DNA of 6,567 bases from Desulfobacteraceae bacterium UBA2771 (GCA_002352605.1 DEIP01000033.1:1-6567), one strand, 5' to 3'; shown: positions 1 to 6,190, counted from the stretch's first letter. Numbers and translations are program-made. The notes: a model not told the origin generated them from the sequence alone.

Positions 1-535
1 CGGGATACGCTTTTTCAAACCACGTATCCTTGTCCGGAAGATCGTCGAGGCCATAACCGAAGATCGCAGTAAACTCAGGATTAAAATACTCAAAACACCG
101 ATCGGCCTTCATGATGAAAAGGCCAAAAGGCGCATATTCGGCGAGTGTTTTGAATCGCTCCTGATATTCCCTTAGCACCTCCTCGTACCGCTTGCGTTCA
201 TCGATGCCGCGAACCACCGTTACCCTGACATCCTTACCGGTGAATGTCGTCCTTTTATCGCAGATCTCTGCACAAAAGGTGGTGCCGTCTTTTCTTTGGG
301 CAATTGCCTCATACGACTTTTCATGCTCCGATAGCATCTTTTTTGATACCAACTCTTTCGATTCGGGTGCAATCACATCCGATCCGAATATCCCGATTAA
401 CTCATCATAATCATAGCCGAACATTTCGGTGGCCCCATGATTTGCCTCTATACATACGCCTTTTTCCGAAATAAATACGGCCTCATTGGTTGCATCAGAC
501 AACGCGCGATAACGCTGCGCACGACCCTTCAACAC
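1..535 (-). CDS. PAS-domain sensor protein, 5' part only (C-terminus outside window)
   Basis: This is the N-terminal 178 residues of a multi-PAS signalling protein, and the frame is open through the window edge. Residues about 8-115 form a complete PAS/S-box domain, with RYRALSDATNEAVFI at its start, EANHGATEMFGYDYDELIG in the middle, and the usual exit into VVRGIDERKRYEE, the RDITERK-type linker. A second PAS domain starts near residue 125 (ERFKTLAEYAPFGLFI, then FNPEFTAIFGYGLDDL and DTWFEKAYP). No transmembrane segment or signal peptide is visible, so this part looks cytoplasmic. PAS domains sense ligands, redox state or light, or mediate dimerisation. The output domain (histidine kinase, GGDEF or other) lies outside the window and cannot be named. 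The start is uncertain: GTG at 535 or TTG at 532, the latter overlapping the stop of the preceding small ORF as TTGA. No in-frame ATG exists before an upstream TGA near position 630. The gene is last in the visible operon. Confidence 0.85.
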   Translation of the reverse strand, partial: MLKGRAQRYRALSDATNEAVFISEKGVCIEANHGATEMFGYDYDELIGIFGSDVIAPESKELVSKKMLSEHEKSYEAIAQRKDGTTFCAEICDKRTTFTGKDVRVTVVRGIDERKRYEEVLREYQERFKTLAEYAPFGLFIMKADRCFEYFNPEFTAIFGYGLDDLPDKDTWFEKAYP

Positions 536-642
536 CTTATTGGAACACCTATGCGAATGGCCGCACCCAAAACACCGGCCGCTGTTGTCAGTGCATCCCT
601 GATCCTTTTTTCTAATGTTCCATCAGCCGACCTCTTTATCAT
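529..642 (-). CDS. Small ORF of 37 aa between cyclase-like gene and PAS gene
   Basis: This is a short ORF of unknown function. Its ATG (642-640) overlaps the TGA of the cyclase-like gene as ATGA, and its TGA (531-529) overlaps the in-frame TTG of the PAS gene as TTGA. A GGGGA lies upstream, about 11 nt before the start. The product begins MIKRSADGTLEKRIRDAL, charged and predicted helical, and ends in an Ala/Gly-rich segment, AAGVLGAAIRIGVPIRC, with a C-terminal cysteine. The tail could be amphipathic or membrane-associated, but it is too short and too charged to call a transmembrane helix. I recognise no family. Precise overlaps at both ends and the protein-like composition support a real, translationally coupled gene. 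The alternative is a leader used only to couple translation of the PAS gene, or a natural frameshift joining it to the PAS frame. No classical -1 slippery heptamer is in the correct register, although an A6G run is present. Confidence 0.5.
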   Translation of the reverse strand: MIKRSADGTLEKRIRDALTTAAGVLGAAIRIGVPIRC

Positions 643-1868
643 AACAATATATTCCCCAACGGGAGGTGGTCGACAACGCCAAAATCCACCAACTCGGCGT
701 TTGGGAGGCCTAAATAGATGGAATAACCTTTTTCACGGCATATGTTGACCTTCGCGTTGAAGACATGGCGGGTGTAACCATGCTTGTCCGTGAGCAGATA
801 TCGACTGATGCAATAGTTGCCGTCAGTACGCCGGTTGCCGGTCAAATAGCACTTAATGGTTTCGATTCGATCGTCTCCGAGAATCAGATTCTGCAGACTT
901 GATAAACGATGTTGGGTTCGGTTTATGAAATCAACGGTATCAACGGGAACATTTTCTGCGGTTTCCGAATCGACCATCGGTATGTGAAAATTGCCGATCA
1001 GGATCTGTCCGGCCCTGGCATCGTCGATCATCCGGGCCAGTTCAATGGTCACATCGCCGACGATATAGCTGAACGTGGTCGGGTTCAAGCCCTCAGATTG
1101 ATAAAATTCGTAATGTCCACCCACATGGAAACAGGTTCGCAACAATGGCGCCGTGTGTTTTGTGGCTTTGCTCCGGGCTACCGCATTTTCCGCCAGGACC
1201 AGATGCATAAAATGATAGAGATCCAGGTTGGCGTGAATGCCACGGTCCCGGTTCCAGATATAGAAGCCATCCCCGGTGTTGGTACGTGCAAATCGGATTT
1301 CAATGTCCTGATCCATGAGCTTGCTGTAGGCAGTATTGACTGAATATGACAAACTATTAAGCTGGGTGACTTGCTCAAGCGGTGAATAGTGTGAGAAACC
1401 GACGATGTCAAACAATGCCACCGCCCGATCTTCTACCAAGGTGATGCTGTATCGCTTTACCAGTAAGCTGATGGTTTTCAGCGGCAACGCTTTTCCCGGC
1501 GTAAATGGAAGTTCCACATACCGGGGCTTGGCATTCAGCAGATCAGCCGTGTGCAGTAACCTGTCGAGCGAGACCATCTTGGGACCGGCGACGATCTCTT
1601 GAATAAAGGGTCTGATGCGCTTTTCACGATTTTCTTTTTCACCGTTATCGTGGGTCGGATCATGATCGGCGATGGCTTCACCAATCTTGTAGTGGGGGAT
1701 GACGAGTAATTTTAACCCTTTATTACACGGTGTCCATACGAGGATGATATCACGGCCAAGTGCCCATAAATCGTAAAGTAAATTATCCAAATAAACCAGA
1801 TCTTCTTGCTTAACCGCTTCGCCATATTCTTTTTCCTGGAACGATTGCGTCCATGAGAATCGTTTCAT
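639..1868 (-). CDS. Divergent class III adenylate/guanylate cyclase-like protein
   Basis: A 409-aa cytoplasmic protein with a class III nucleotidyl cyclase homology domain at about residues 147-300. The first metal-binding loop is AVALFDIVGFSHYSP with D154, and the second is TNTGDGFYIW with D200, so both metal aspartates are kept. The later motif is SYIVGDVTIELARM, followed by RAGQILIGNF. It retains the catalytic-type arginine (R279), but the ribose-contacting asparagine of the usual GDxVNxAAR motif is replaced by Ile275, and the usual substrate-specifying lysine before the GD appears to be Thr. It may therefore make an unusual product or act as a binding or regulatory domain. Residues 1-146 and about 305-409 match nothing I recognise. 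The ATG at 1868 is preferred over one at 1913: it follows the pqiC stop by 2 nt and has AGGA (1875-1878) 6 nt upstream, whereas the longer form would overlap pqiC by 43 nt. The gene is co-transcribed with the Pqi genes. Confidence 0.8.
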   Translation of the reverse strand: MKRFSWTQSFQEKEYGEAVKQEDLVYLDNLLYDLWALGRDIILVWTPCNKGLKLLVIPHYKIGEAIADHDPTHDNGEKENREKRIRPFIQEIVAGPKMVSLDRLLHTADLLNAKPRYVELPFTPGKALPLKTISLLVKRYSITLVEDRAVALFDIVGFSHYSPLEQVTQLNSLSYSVNTAYSKLMDQDIEIRFARTNTGDGFYIWNRDRGIHANLDLYHFMHLVLAENAVARSKATKHTAPLLRTCFHVGGHYEFYQSEGLNPTTFSYIVGDVTIELARMIDDARAGQILIGNFHIPMVDSETAENVPVDTVDFINRTQHRLSSLQNLILGDDRIETIKCYLTGNRRTDGNYCISRYLLTDKHGYTRHVFNAKVNICREKGYSIYLGLPNAELVDFGVVDHLPLGNILL

Positions 1869-1870
1869 AA

Positions 1871-2482
1871 TCAGTCCTGAAAGGCGTGTATCGATTCGGC
1901 GACCTGACGACAAAGGGCGGTCAGTGCGCGGCTATGGGCAGCGGCCAGTCCATCGAACCCGTTGCCGTTCATCGATTCTAAAAGGGTCGTCCGTTGGGAC
2001 GGGGGTGCCGATGAACCCGCATTGGGGGCAATTGTCCACACGGCACGGAGAAGCACCTTTTTGTCGATCGTCCCAATCAACTCCAGGAATTGGAAAGAGA
2101 CGGTAACATCCGGATTGAACCCCACCGCCCAAGGTGCATTGACCACACGGGCATGAGGCAAGAGCGTTTGCAGATTTTCTCCAAGCAGTTGCTGTACCAG
2201 CCGGTCAGGATAGTCGGCCCATCGGTGAAAGGACTCAATTTTCAACTGGTTAGGACCGATTCGTCTCACCATCTGGGTCCGGTTGATATATCCGGGCAGC
2301 TCGACAGGTCGGATACCGATGGTCATGGCCGGCTGGGCGTCAGCACCCCCTGTTGCCTCCTGATCAAGACTGATGGCACTTAAGGTGTAGTAGGTGACCG
2401 GCGGGGTGATGGACCGGCAACCTGAAAAAATCACGATCAAGGCACCGCCGATTACCGGAATCCACAATAAGTTACGGATCAT
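1871..2482 (-). CDS. pqiC: PqiC-family outer-membrane lipoprotein (ABC-type transport auxiliary)
   Basis: A 203-aa lipoprotein of the PqiC/YmbA family. It has a lipoprotein signal peptide: MIRN, then a hydrophobic stretch to residue 20 and a lipobox ending IFSGC, with Cys22 as the lipidated residue. The next residue is Arg rather than Asp, which by the E. coli rule predicts sorting to the outer membrane. Family features include PPVTYYTLSAIS just after the signal (27-38), GIRPVELPGYINRTQMVRR (56-74) and FHRWAD (85-90). In E. coli, PqiC rings dock on the PqiB tunnel and complete a lipid path across the periplasm; the same role is inferred here. Its ATG overlaps the pqiB stop as ATGA. A strong Shine-Dalgarno AAAGGAG at 2490-2496 lies 7 nt upstream, so it can be initiated both independently and by coupling. 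Length is normal for the family. Confidence 0.92.
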   Translation of the reverse strand: MIRNLLWIPVIGGALIVIFSGCRSITPPVTYYTLSAISLDQEATGGADAQPAMTIGIRPVELPGYINRTQMVRRIGPNQLKIESFHRWADYPDRLVQQLLGENLQTLLPHARVVNAPWAVGFNPDVTVSFQFLELIGTIDKKVLLRAVWTIAPNAGSSAPPSQRTTLLESMNGNGFDGLAAAHSRALTALCRQVAESIHAFQD

Positions 2483-4161
2483 CCCTCATCTCCTTTCCCG
2501 AAAACAATGGAATCGGGATGTCTCTCCAGATAATCGGCCAGGGCTTCCACGGCCCGGGCCGCCTCCTGAAGCTCCAGGAGCAACCGGTTCAGGTTGTATA
2601 CCGCAGGCGCGCCTTCGCCCAGCACGATATTGGCGGTGGCAAGGGTTTGTTCGCCCCGGGCCAGCGTTTCTCTGGCCTGGTCCAGCATGCCGTTAACCTT
2701 CGGCAGGGTACCCTGGTTGAGATCGGATGTCACCTTCTTGAGTTCGGCAAAGCTTTGATCAATATTTTTGATGGCACTTTCCAGCGTATTGGATCCGGTC
2801 ATGGCCTTGACCTCCCGTGCGGCTTCCCGGATATCCACCAGCGTCTCTTCCAGGGAAAGATCGTTGAAGCGATTCAGCATCTGCCTGGCGGTTGCCACGA
2901 TCTCTTCTACCGCATTGGGAATGGTCGGCAATACCGGGTAGACATCATCCCGGCGGATCGCCTGGGGTTCACCCTCCGGTTGAAAATGCATGCTCACATA
3001 GCATTGGCCGGTAAGCAGGTTTCCCGTCCGCTGCTGCGCCCGCAGCCCTTTTTCCACTAGCTTTTCCACCACATTATATTCCGGCATGGCCAGTTCACCG
3101 GCGAGTTCAATCCGATCCGGCTCGATGGAAATGAGAACCGGAATCCGGAAGGTCAGCTTATCCTGATCGAACAACAGACGGATACTGATCACCTCTCCGA
3201 TTTTGATCCCGTAGAGGTCCACCGGGACGCCCGGCGACAGTCCCCGTACCGTCTCTTCGAAGTAGAGCAGGTAATACTCACGGTAGCTGAAGATAGCGGC
3301 ATTGGCGGCGTCACGGTTGTCATGCAAGGCAAAGGTATGATTCGCCGTGGGCGGCGGGGCCGTTTTAAGATTGTCGGCCGTAAAGAAGGAGATGCCGCCC
3401 ACGAGCAGACTGGCCAGCGAAGGCGTATCGATACGCACGCCATCGGCGCCGATTTTCACATTCAGGCCGCTGGCATTGTAAAAGCGGGAACCGCGTTTTA
3501 CCTGTTTGTCATAGGGCGCTTCCACAAAGATTTCAAGGGATACGCCGGTACCGTCTGCGGCCATGTCCACATTGATAACACGCCCCACCTTTACCTGACG
3601 GTAGTATACCGGAGATCCGATATCCAGGGATCCCAACTGCTCGGCACGCAGGTTGAATTGCCGGCCCGGCGTATTCCGAAAAATAGCCGGCGGTTTTTCC
3701 CTGCCTTCGAATCGGTGGATGGCTTTACCGCCGGTGCCGGGCATCATGCCGATATAGGCACCGGAAAGCAGGGTGCTGATGCCGGACACCTCACCCACGG
3801 CCAACCGCGCCCGGACGACCCAAAACAGGGTGTCTTGTGTGAGATGAGCGGAGACCTCGCGGCTCATGGCCGCCGTGACGTACACCTGGGTGAGATCCGC
3901 GCTGAGCTGAATGCGCTGCACCTTACCGACGGTTACATCTTTGTATTTGATTTCCGTTTTGCCGGGCACCAGCCCTTCGGCGGATTTGAAGACGACGGTA
4001 ATGGTGGGACCGGTCTCCCGAATGGTTTTAACGACAAGCCAGCAACCAATCAAGACGGCAACAAGCGGAATCAGCCAAACTATCGAAAAACGCTTGCCGC
4101 GCTGGATCTCGGGCTCGGGCATCGGCGATAGAACAGGGGTGTCAGTGGGCGTTTGATTCAT
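2479..4161 (-). CDS. pqiB: PqiB-type MCE (MlaD-domain) lipid-transport tunnel protein
   Basis: A 560-aa inner-membrane-anchored periplasmic protein, close in length to E. coli PqiB. After a short cytoplasmic tail it has one transmembrane helix at about 25-45 (FSIVWLIPLVAVLIGCWLVV). Three MCE/MlaD domains follow: about 51-145 (TVVFKSAEGLVPGKTEIKYK, then the STLLSGAYIGMMPG pore loop), 165-262 (FNLRAEQLGSLDIGSPVYYR, then LASLLVGGISF) and 292-400 (YLLYFEETVRGLSPGVPVDL, then RTGNLLTGQCYVSMHF). A long helical segment at about 415-540 fits the C-terminal needle of PqiB, and the end (ALADYLERHPDSI) is the typical family tail. MCE rings stack into a hydrophobic tunnel that carries lipids between the membranes. 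The ATG at 4161 is chosen because GGAG (4169-4172) lies 7 nt upstream. An ATG six codons earlier (4179) would overlap the upstream gene more. The overlap with the second pqiA gene is 20 nt, and with pqiC it is an ATGA. Confidence 0.95.
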   Translation of the reverse strand: MNQTPTDTPVLSPMPEPEIQRGKRFSIVWLIPLVAVLIGCWLVVKTIRETGPTITVVFKSAEGLVPGKTEIKYKDVTVGKVQRIQLSADLTQVYVTAAMSREVSAHLTQDTLFWVVRARLAVGEVSGISTLLSGAYIGMMPGTGGKAIHRFEGREKPPAIFRNTPGRQFNLRAEQLGSLDIGSPVYYRQVKVGRVINVDMAADGTGVSLEIFVEAPYDKQVKRGSRFYNASGLNVKIGADGVRIDTPSLASLLVGGISFFTADNLKTAPPPTANHTFALHDNRDAANAAIFSYREYYLLYFEETVRGLSPGVPVDLYGIKIGEVISIRLLFDQDKLTFRIPVLISIEPDRIELAGELAMPEYNVVEKLVEKGLRAQQRTGNLLTGQCYVSMHFQPEGEPQAIRRDDVYPVLPTIPNAVEEIVATARQMLNRFNDLSLEETLVDIREAAREVKAMTGSNTLESAIKNIDQSFAELKKVTSDLNQGTLPKVNGMLDQARETLARGEQTLATANIVLGEGAPAVYNLNRLLLELQEAARAVEALADYLERHPDSIVFGKGDEG

Positions 4162-4798
4162 CGTTTTTCTCCAGCACATCCCAGATCAGCCGAGGGTCAA
4201 ACGTCATGGCGGCAATCATGGTGATGACTACCACGGCGGCAAAATAAACCACGCCGACGCCGGCTTGTATGGTGGTCAGGTAGCCGAGCCGGACCAGCGC
4301 CACCAGCACCGTCACCACGAACACATCCAGCATGGACCAGCGCCCCACCAATTCCGTAATACGATAGAGACGGGTGCGCTCCGCGGGCCGCCAACGGGAG
4401 CGCCGCTGCACCGAAATCAGCAGCCCACCCAAGACAATCAGCTTGGCAATGGGGACCACGATGCTGGCCACAAAAATAATCAGGGCAATGCCCCAACTGC
4501 CGGTCTGCATGAAAAAGATGACCCCGCTCATGATCGTATCGGCCTGGATGCTACCCAGGTACGAGGTGATGGTCACCGGAAACAAATTTGCCGGTATATA
4601 GAAAATCAGCGCCGCTATCAATAGCGCCCAAGACCGGGTAATGCTGTTTGGCTTCCTGAGATGAAGACGCGCACCGCATCGGGGACATCTGACGGTTACC
4701 CGACCGGTCATCGATGGGCGGCGGACCAGGAGGCTACAGCTGTGACAGCTGAACAGGCCGGCCCCGGCGGCAGTGCGAGCTGCATGCGCACATGTCAT
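4142..4798 (-). CDS. pqiA: PqiA-family inner-membrane protein, second half-length copy
   Basis: A 218-aa protein containing a single PqiA domain. A zinc-ribbon pair, CHSC (C18, C21) and CPRC (C38, C41), precedes four predicted transmembrane segments at roughly 57-78, 100-130, 155-172 and 180-200. Family landmarks are YIPANLFPVTI, VVPIAKLIVLGG and GRWSMLDVFVV, and it ends DPRLIWDVLE. PqiA is the inner-membrane partner of PqiB and probably helps load or extract lipid; the mechanism is not settled. In E. coli this is one protein of about 417 aa with two such domains. Here it is the downstream half of a split pair, and it resembles the C-terminal half of the fused protein by position. The start at 4798 forms an ATGA overlap with the preceding gene; an ATG two codons earlier (4804) is equally possible. 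The frame stays open upstream to 4978, but that part is antisense-like Gly/His-rich text overlapping the upstream gene in another frame and is excluded. Confidence 0.9.
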   Translation of the reverse strand: MTCAHAARTAAGAGLFSCHSCSLLVRRPSMTGRVTVRCPRCGARLHLRKPNSITRSWALLIAALIFYIPANLFPVTITSYLGSIQADTIMSGVIFFMQTGSWGIALIIFVASIVVPIAKLIVLGGLLISVQRRSRWRPAERTRLYRITELVGRWSMLDVFVVTVLVALVRLGYLTTIQAGVGVVYFAAVVVITMIAAMTFDPRLIWDVLEKNDESNAH

Positions 4799-5430
4799 GA
4801 CCATTTGTCCATTTTTTCCCATATGGCCCGGGGATCCATAAATGCGTTGATCGCTGCAAGCACAAACACCAGGGCAAGAAAAGCGAACAGGGCCGTGCCG
4901 GGGATGATGGCGGCCATTTTCGCCAGCTTGACCACCGATACCAGGATTCCCAGCAGAAACACCTCCGTCATGCTCCACGGGCGCAGGGTGAGGGCCAGCC
5001 TGAAAAGCCGCCTTCCGGCCGGCAGGCGATACCCCCGTTTAATGGCCCACAACACATATACGAGTGCCCCTAAAAGCAGACCGGGAATGAGCATGCTGGT
5101 GAGCAGAACCAGTATGGCCGGCCCCGCCATACTCTGCTGGGAGAGAATGATCGTGCCGGTGATCAGGGTGGTTTCCAGAACGGTGCCCTGTGACTCCAGG
5201 GACAAAAACGGGAACAGGTTGGCGATAACCAGAAACACCAGACCGGTGATGGCAAGGGCCAGGGTCCGGTTAACGGTTTCCGGACTGTGGACGTACAACA
5301 ACGTCCCGCAGCGGCTGCACCGGGCTTTGCTTTTTTCAGGCAGCGGTCGCACACGGTGCAGCAGGTCACATCCGTGGCAGGCGATCAGGGTCTGCGTCAT
5401 GGCCACAAGGCACCTTCGGCTCATCATCAT
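4795..5430 (-). CDS. pqiA: PqiA-family inner-membrane protein, first half-length copy
   Basis: A 211-aa single-domain PqiA protein and the first gene of the operon. It has CHGC (C18, C21) and CSRC (C38, C41), a rubredoxin-like zinc ribbon. Hydrophobic segments lie at about 56-77 (FLVIANLFPFLSLE), 98-130, 152-172 and 176-198. The motif RPWSMTEVFLLG matches the family signature that reads GRWSMLDVF in the next gene, and both copies end in DPR-IW. The two copies together equal the length and architecture of fused E. coli PqiA and probably function as a heteromeric pair. The start lies in three consecutive ATG codons (5430, 5427, 5424) with GGAAA about 9 nt upstream. An internal ATG at 5400 would still keep the zinc ribbon and cannot be excluded. 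The stop overlaps the next gene by 4 nt. Non-coding DNA of 327 nt lies upstream. Confidence 0.9.
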   Translation of the reverse strand: MMMSRRCLVAMTQTLIACHGCDLLHRVRPLPEKSKARCSRCGTLLYVHSPETVNRTLALAITGLVFLVIANLFPFLSLESQGTVLETTLITGTIILSQQSMAGPAILVLLTSMLIPGLLLGALVYVLWAIKRGYRLPAGRRLFRLALTLRPWSMTEVFLLGILVSVVKLAKMAAIIPGTALFAFLALVFVLAAINAFMDPRAIWEKMDKWS

Positions 5431-5542
5431 CGACGCCGTTTCCGGGAAAACCGACAGGCCCCGAGCAGCGCCTACCAGCCGGGAAAGAACAACTGCACGC
5501 TCCGTAAGCCGTCATCACGGGTATCGAAAATAGGTTATGAAC

Positions 5543-5556
5543 GCGGACAAGTCCGC
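5543..5556. repeat. 14-bp palindrome GCGGAC-AA-GTCCGC
   Basis: A perfect inverted repeat with 6-bp arms and 2 central bases. It lies about 115 bp upstream of the first pqiA start and just downstream of the candidate -10 (5569-5574), close to where transcription would begin. It is not followed by a T run on either strand, so it is not an intrinsic terminator. It could be a repressor operator of a dimeric regulator or a small leader hairpin (5 bp with a CAAG-type loop). Confidence 0.4.
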
Positions 5557-5568
5557 TAAAATACCTTT

Positions 5569-5597
5569 TAAATACCACTATTTCCGAAACCATGCAA
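5569..5597 (-). promoter_or_regulatory. Weak candidate sigma-70 promoter for the pqi operon
   Basis: On the minus strand TTGCAT (5597-5592) is followed after exactly 17 bp by TATTTA (5574-5569). Each box matches the consensus at only three of six positions. The spacer contains one arm of the 12-bp inverted repeat. Location and spacing are suitable, but the boxes are weak and a different sigma factor or start is possible. Confidence 0.25.
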
Positions 5598-5662
5598 TGG
5601 TCTCTTGATCGCAGAAGAACCCATGGCTGCATGCCAATATAGTTTCGCAGGGTTTCGGAAAT
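5580..5662. repeat. Perfect 12-bp inverted repeat pair, arms 59 bp apart
   Basis: ATTTCCGAAACC at 5580-5591 and its exact reverse complement GGTTTCGGAAAT at 5651-5662. Each arm is itself nearly palindromic (TTTCCGAAA), as expected for two copies of a regulator half-site or operator arranged divergently. One arm sits inside the candidate promoter spacer upstream of pqiA. No duplicated flanking bases were seen, so a mobile element with terminal repeats is less likely. The enclosed 59 bp contains a minor TGGC-TGCAT-GCCA hairpin. Confidence 0.5.
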
Positions 5663-5757
5663 CATCATGCCTACAGGCAAAACAATCCTACTCACGGATG
5701 AAATTCTATTCCGTACCCATTCACTCAGTCGGCAACGCGGCCTTTTTGGGGTGTATT

Positions 5758-5916
5758 TTAAGCAACCTGCAGATCGGGTTTTCCTTTACGGCGACGAATG
5801 ACCTTCACGACGGTGGGTGTCCTTTTTGCGTAGGAACCGGCATTCTGGTTTTGATCGATTTGTGTAAACAGCTGGAACAGTTTGGCTTCAATTTTCTTTC
5901 GTTTGTTCTCGTCCAT
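5758..5916 (-). CDS. Small basic protein of 52 aa, function unknown
   Basis: A complete ORF from ATG (5916-5914) to TAA (5760-5758), with an in-frame TAA just before the start that fixes the N-terminus. The product begins MDENKRKKIEAKLFQLFTQI, a probable amphipathic helix. It continues DQNQNAGSYAKRTPTVVKVI and ends RRRKGKPDLQVA, a strongly basic tail. There is no signal peptide, transmembrane segment or cysteine, so it is likely cytoplasmic and could bind nucleic acid or a ribosome or polymerase partner; that is inference from charge alone. I recognise no named family. The clean amino-acid composition and a TATAAT-containing promoter upstream support a real gene. The ribosome site is weak (only an A-rich AAGAAGAAAG further upstream). 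It precedes the pqi operon in the same direction by 327 nt. Confidence 0.65.
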   Translation of the reverse strand: MDENKRKKIEAKLFQLFTQIDQNQNAGSYAKRTPTVVKVIRRRKGKPDLQVA

Positions 5917-6157
5917 CGATATTTCTACTTACACTTTCTTCTTGGATGATTCGGTTATGTTATTATCCAGATGCAAACAATCGACACCGGGACATCCGGC
6001 GATCGACCGCAACGGCCGTTTGCCACGTGCGTGCGGATAAGCAATTCACCTGCCGTTCAGGGATTATCATCTGCATTACGCTTATCAAAGGGGGGGCAAA
6101 CACCGCTTTACGTAGGGATAAGCGCATCGCCCGCCACCGGCAGGCTCATTGCGCTGG
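5917..6157 (-). promoter_or_regulatory. Long leader with alternative RNA pairings upstream of the 52-aa gene
   Basis: About 240 nt separate the predicted transcript start from the 52-aa ORF. In minus-strand RNA, GCCUGCCG (6145-6138) pairs with CGGCAGGU (6055-6048), and enclosed within it GCGCUUAUC (6125-6117) pairs with GAUAAGCGU (6086-6078). A second GCUUAUC (6042-6036) competes for the same GAUAAGC. The loop segment GUUUGCC (6101-6095) is complementary to GGCAAAC (6024-6018), which would be a pseudoknot. A run of seven C (6096-6090) lies in the loop, and AACGGCCGTT (6011-6020) is a perfect palindrome. I could not match it to 6S RNA, tmRNA, RNase P RNA or a common riboswitch. It may be a cis-regulatory leader or a separate small RNA. 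Confidence 0.35.
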
Positions 6158-6163
6158 CACACG

Positions 6164-6190
6164 ATTATAACAGAAAAAAACACTTGGCAA
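6164..6190 (-). promoter_or_regulatory. Sigma-70-type promoter for the leader and 52-aa gene
   Basis: The minus strand carries a perfect TATAAT (6169-6164). TTGCCA (6190-6185) lies 15 bp upstream, or CTTGCC one base further out gives a 16-bp spacer. The spacer contains a T7 run. Transcription would begin near 6157. The -10 is the best in the window; the short spacer lowers confidence. Confidence 0.55.

Larger units (their letters stand above)
5431..5757. other. Intergenic region upstream of the pqi operon
   Basis: No convincing gene in either strand. The minus strand carries the presumed promoter and 5' leader of the pqi operon, with the inverted repeat and palindrome listed separately. Open frames crossing this stretch have no recognisable protein features. 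No stem followed by a T run was seen downstream of the 52-aa gene, so read-through from that gene into the pqi operon is possible. Confidence 0.6.

Noticed and set aside
3322..4131. Plus-strand open frame of 269 codons opposite pqiB
   Set aside because: It is antisense to a clear MCE protein on the minus strand, and the product has the His/Gly-rich look of a shadow frame.
4661..5533. Plus-strand open frame of 290 codons opposite the pqiA genes
   Set aside because: It is antisense to two well-supported PqiA genes with conserved zinc ribbons. The Arg/Thr/Ser-rich product is typical of a complement frame.
5679..5688. Short inverted repeat GCCT-AC-AGGC
   Set aside because: The arms are only 4 bp with a 2-base centre and no T tract, so it is neither a terminator nor a convincing operator.
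5366..5695. Minus-strand open frame of 109 codons beginning MSRIVLPVGMM
   Set aside because: It overlaps the 5' end of the first pqiA gene in another frame and its later part is the shadow of that gene's coding sequence. Nothing recognisable is encoded and the inverted repeat lies within it.
6001..6040. Resemblance of ACGCACGTGGCAAAC (minus strand) to the start of a c-di-GMP-I riboswitch
   Set aside because: Only the GGCAAAC-like segment matches. The following GACGCAAAGCC element and the tetraloop receptor are absent, so it is not called a riboswitch of that class.
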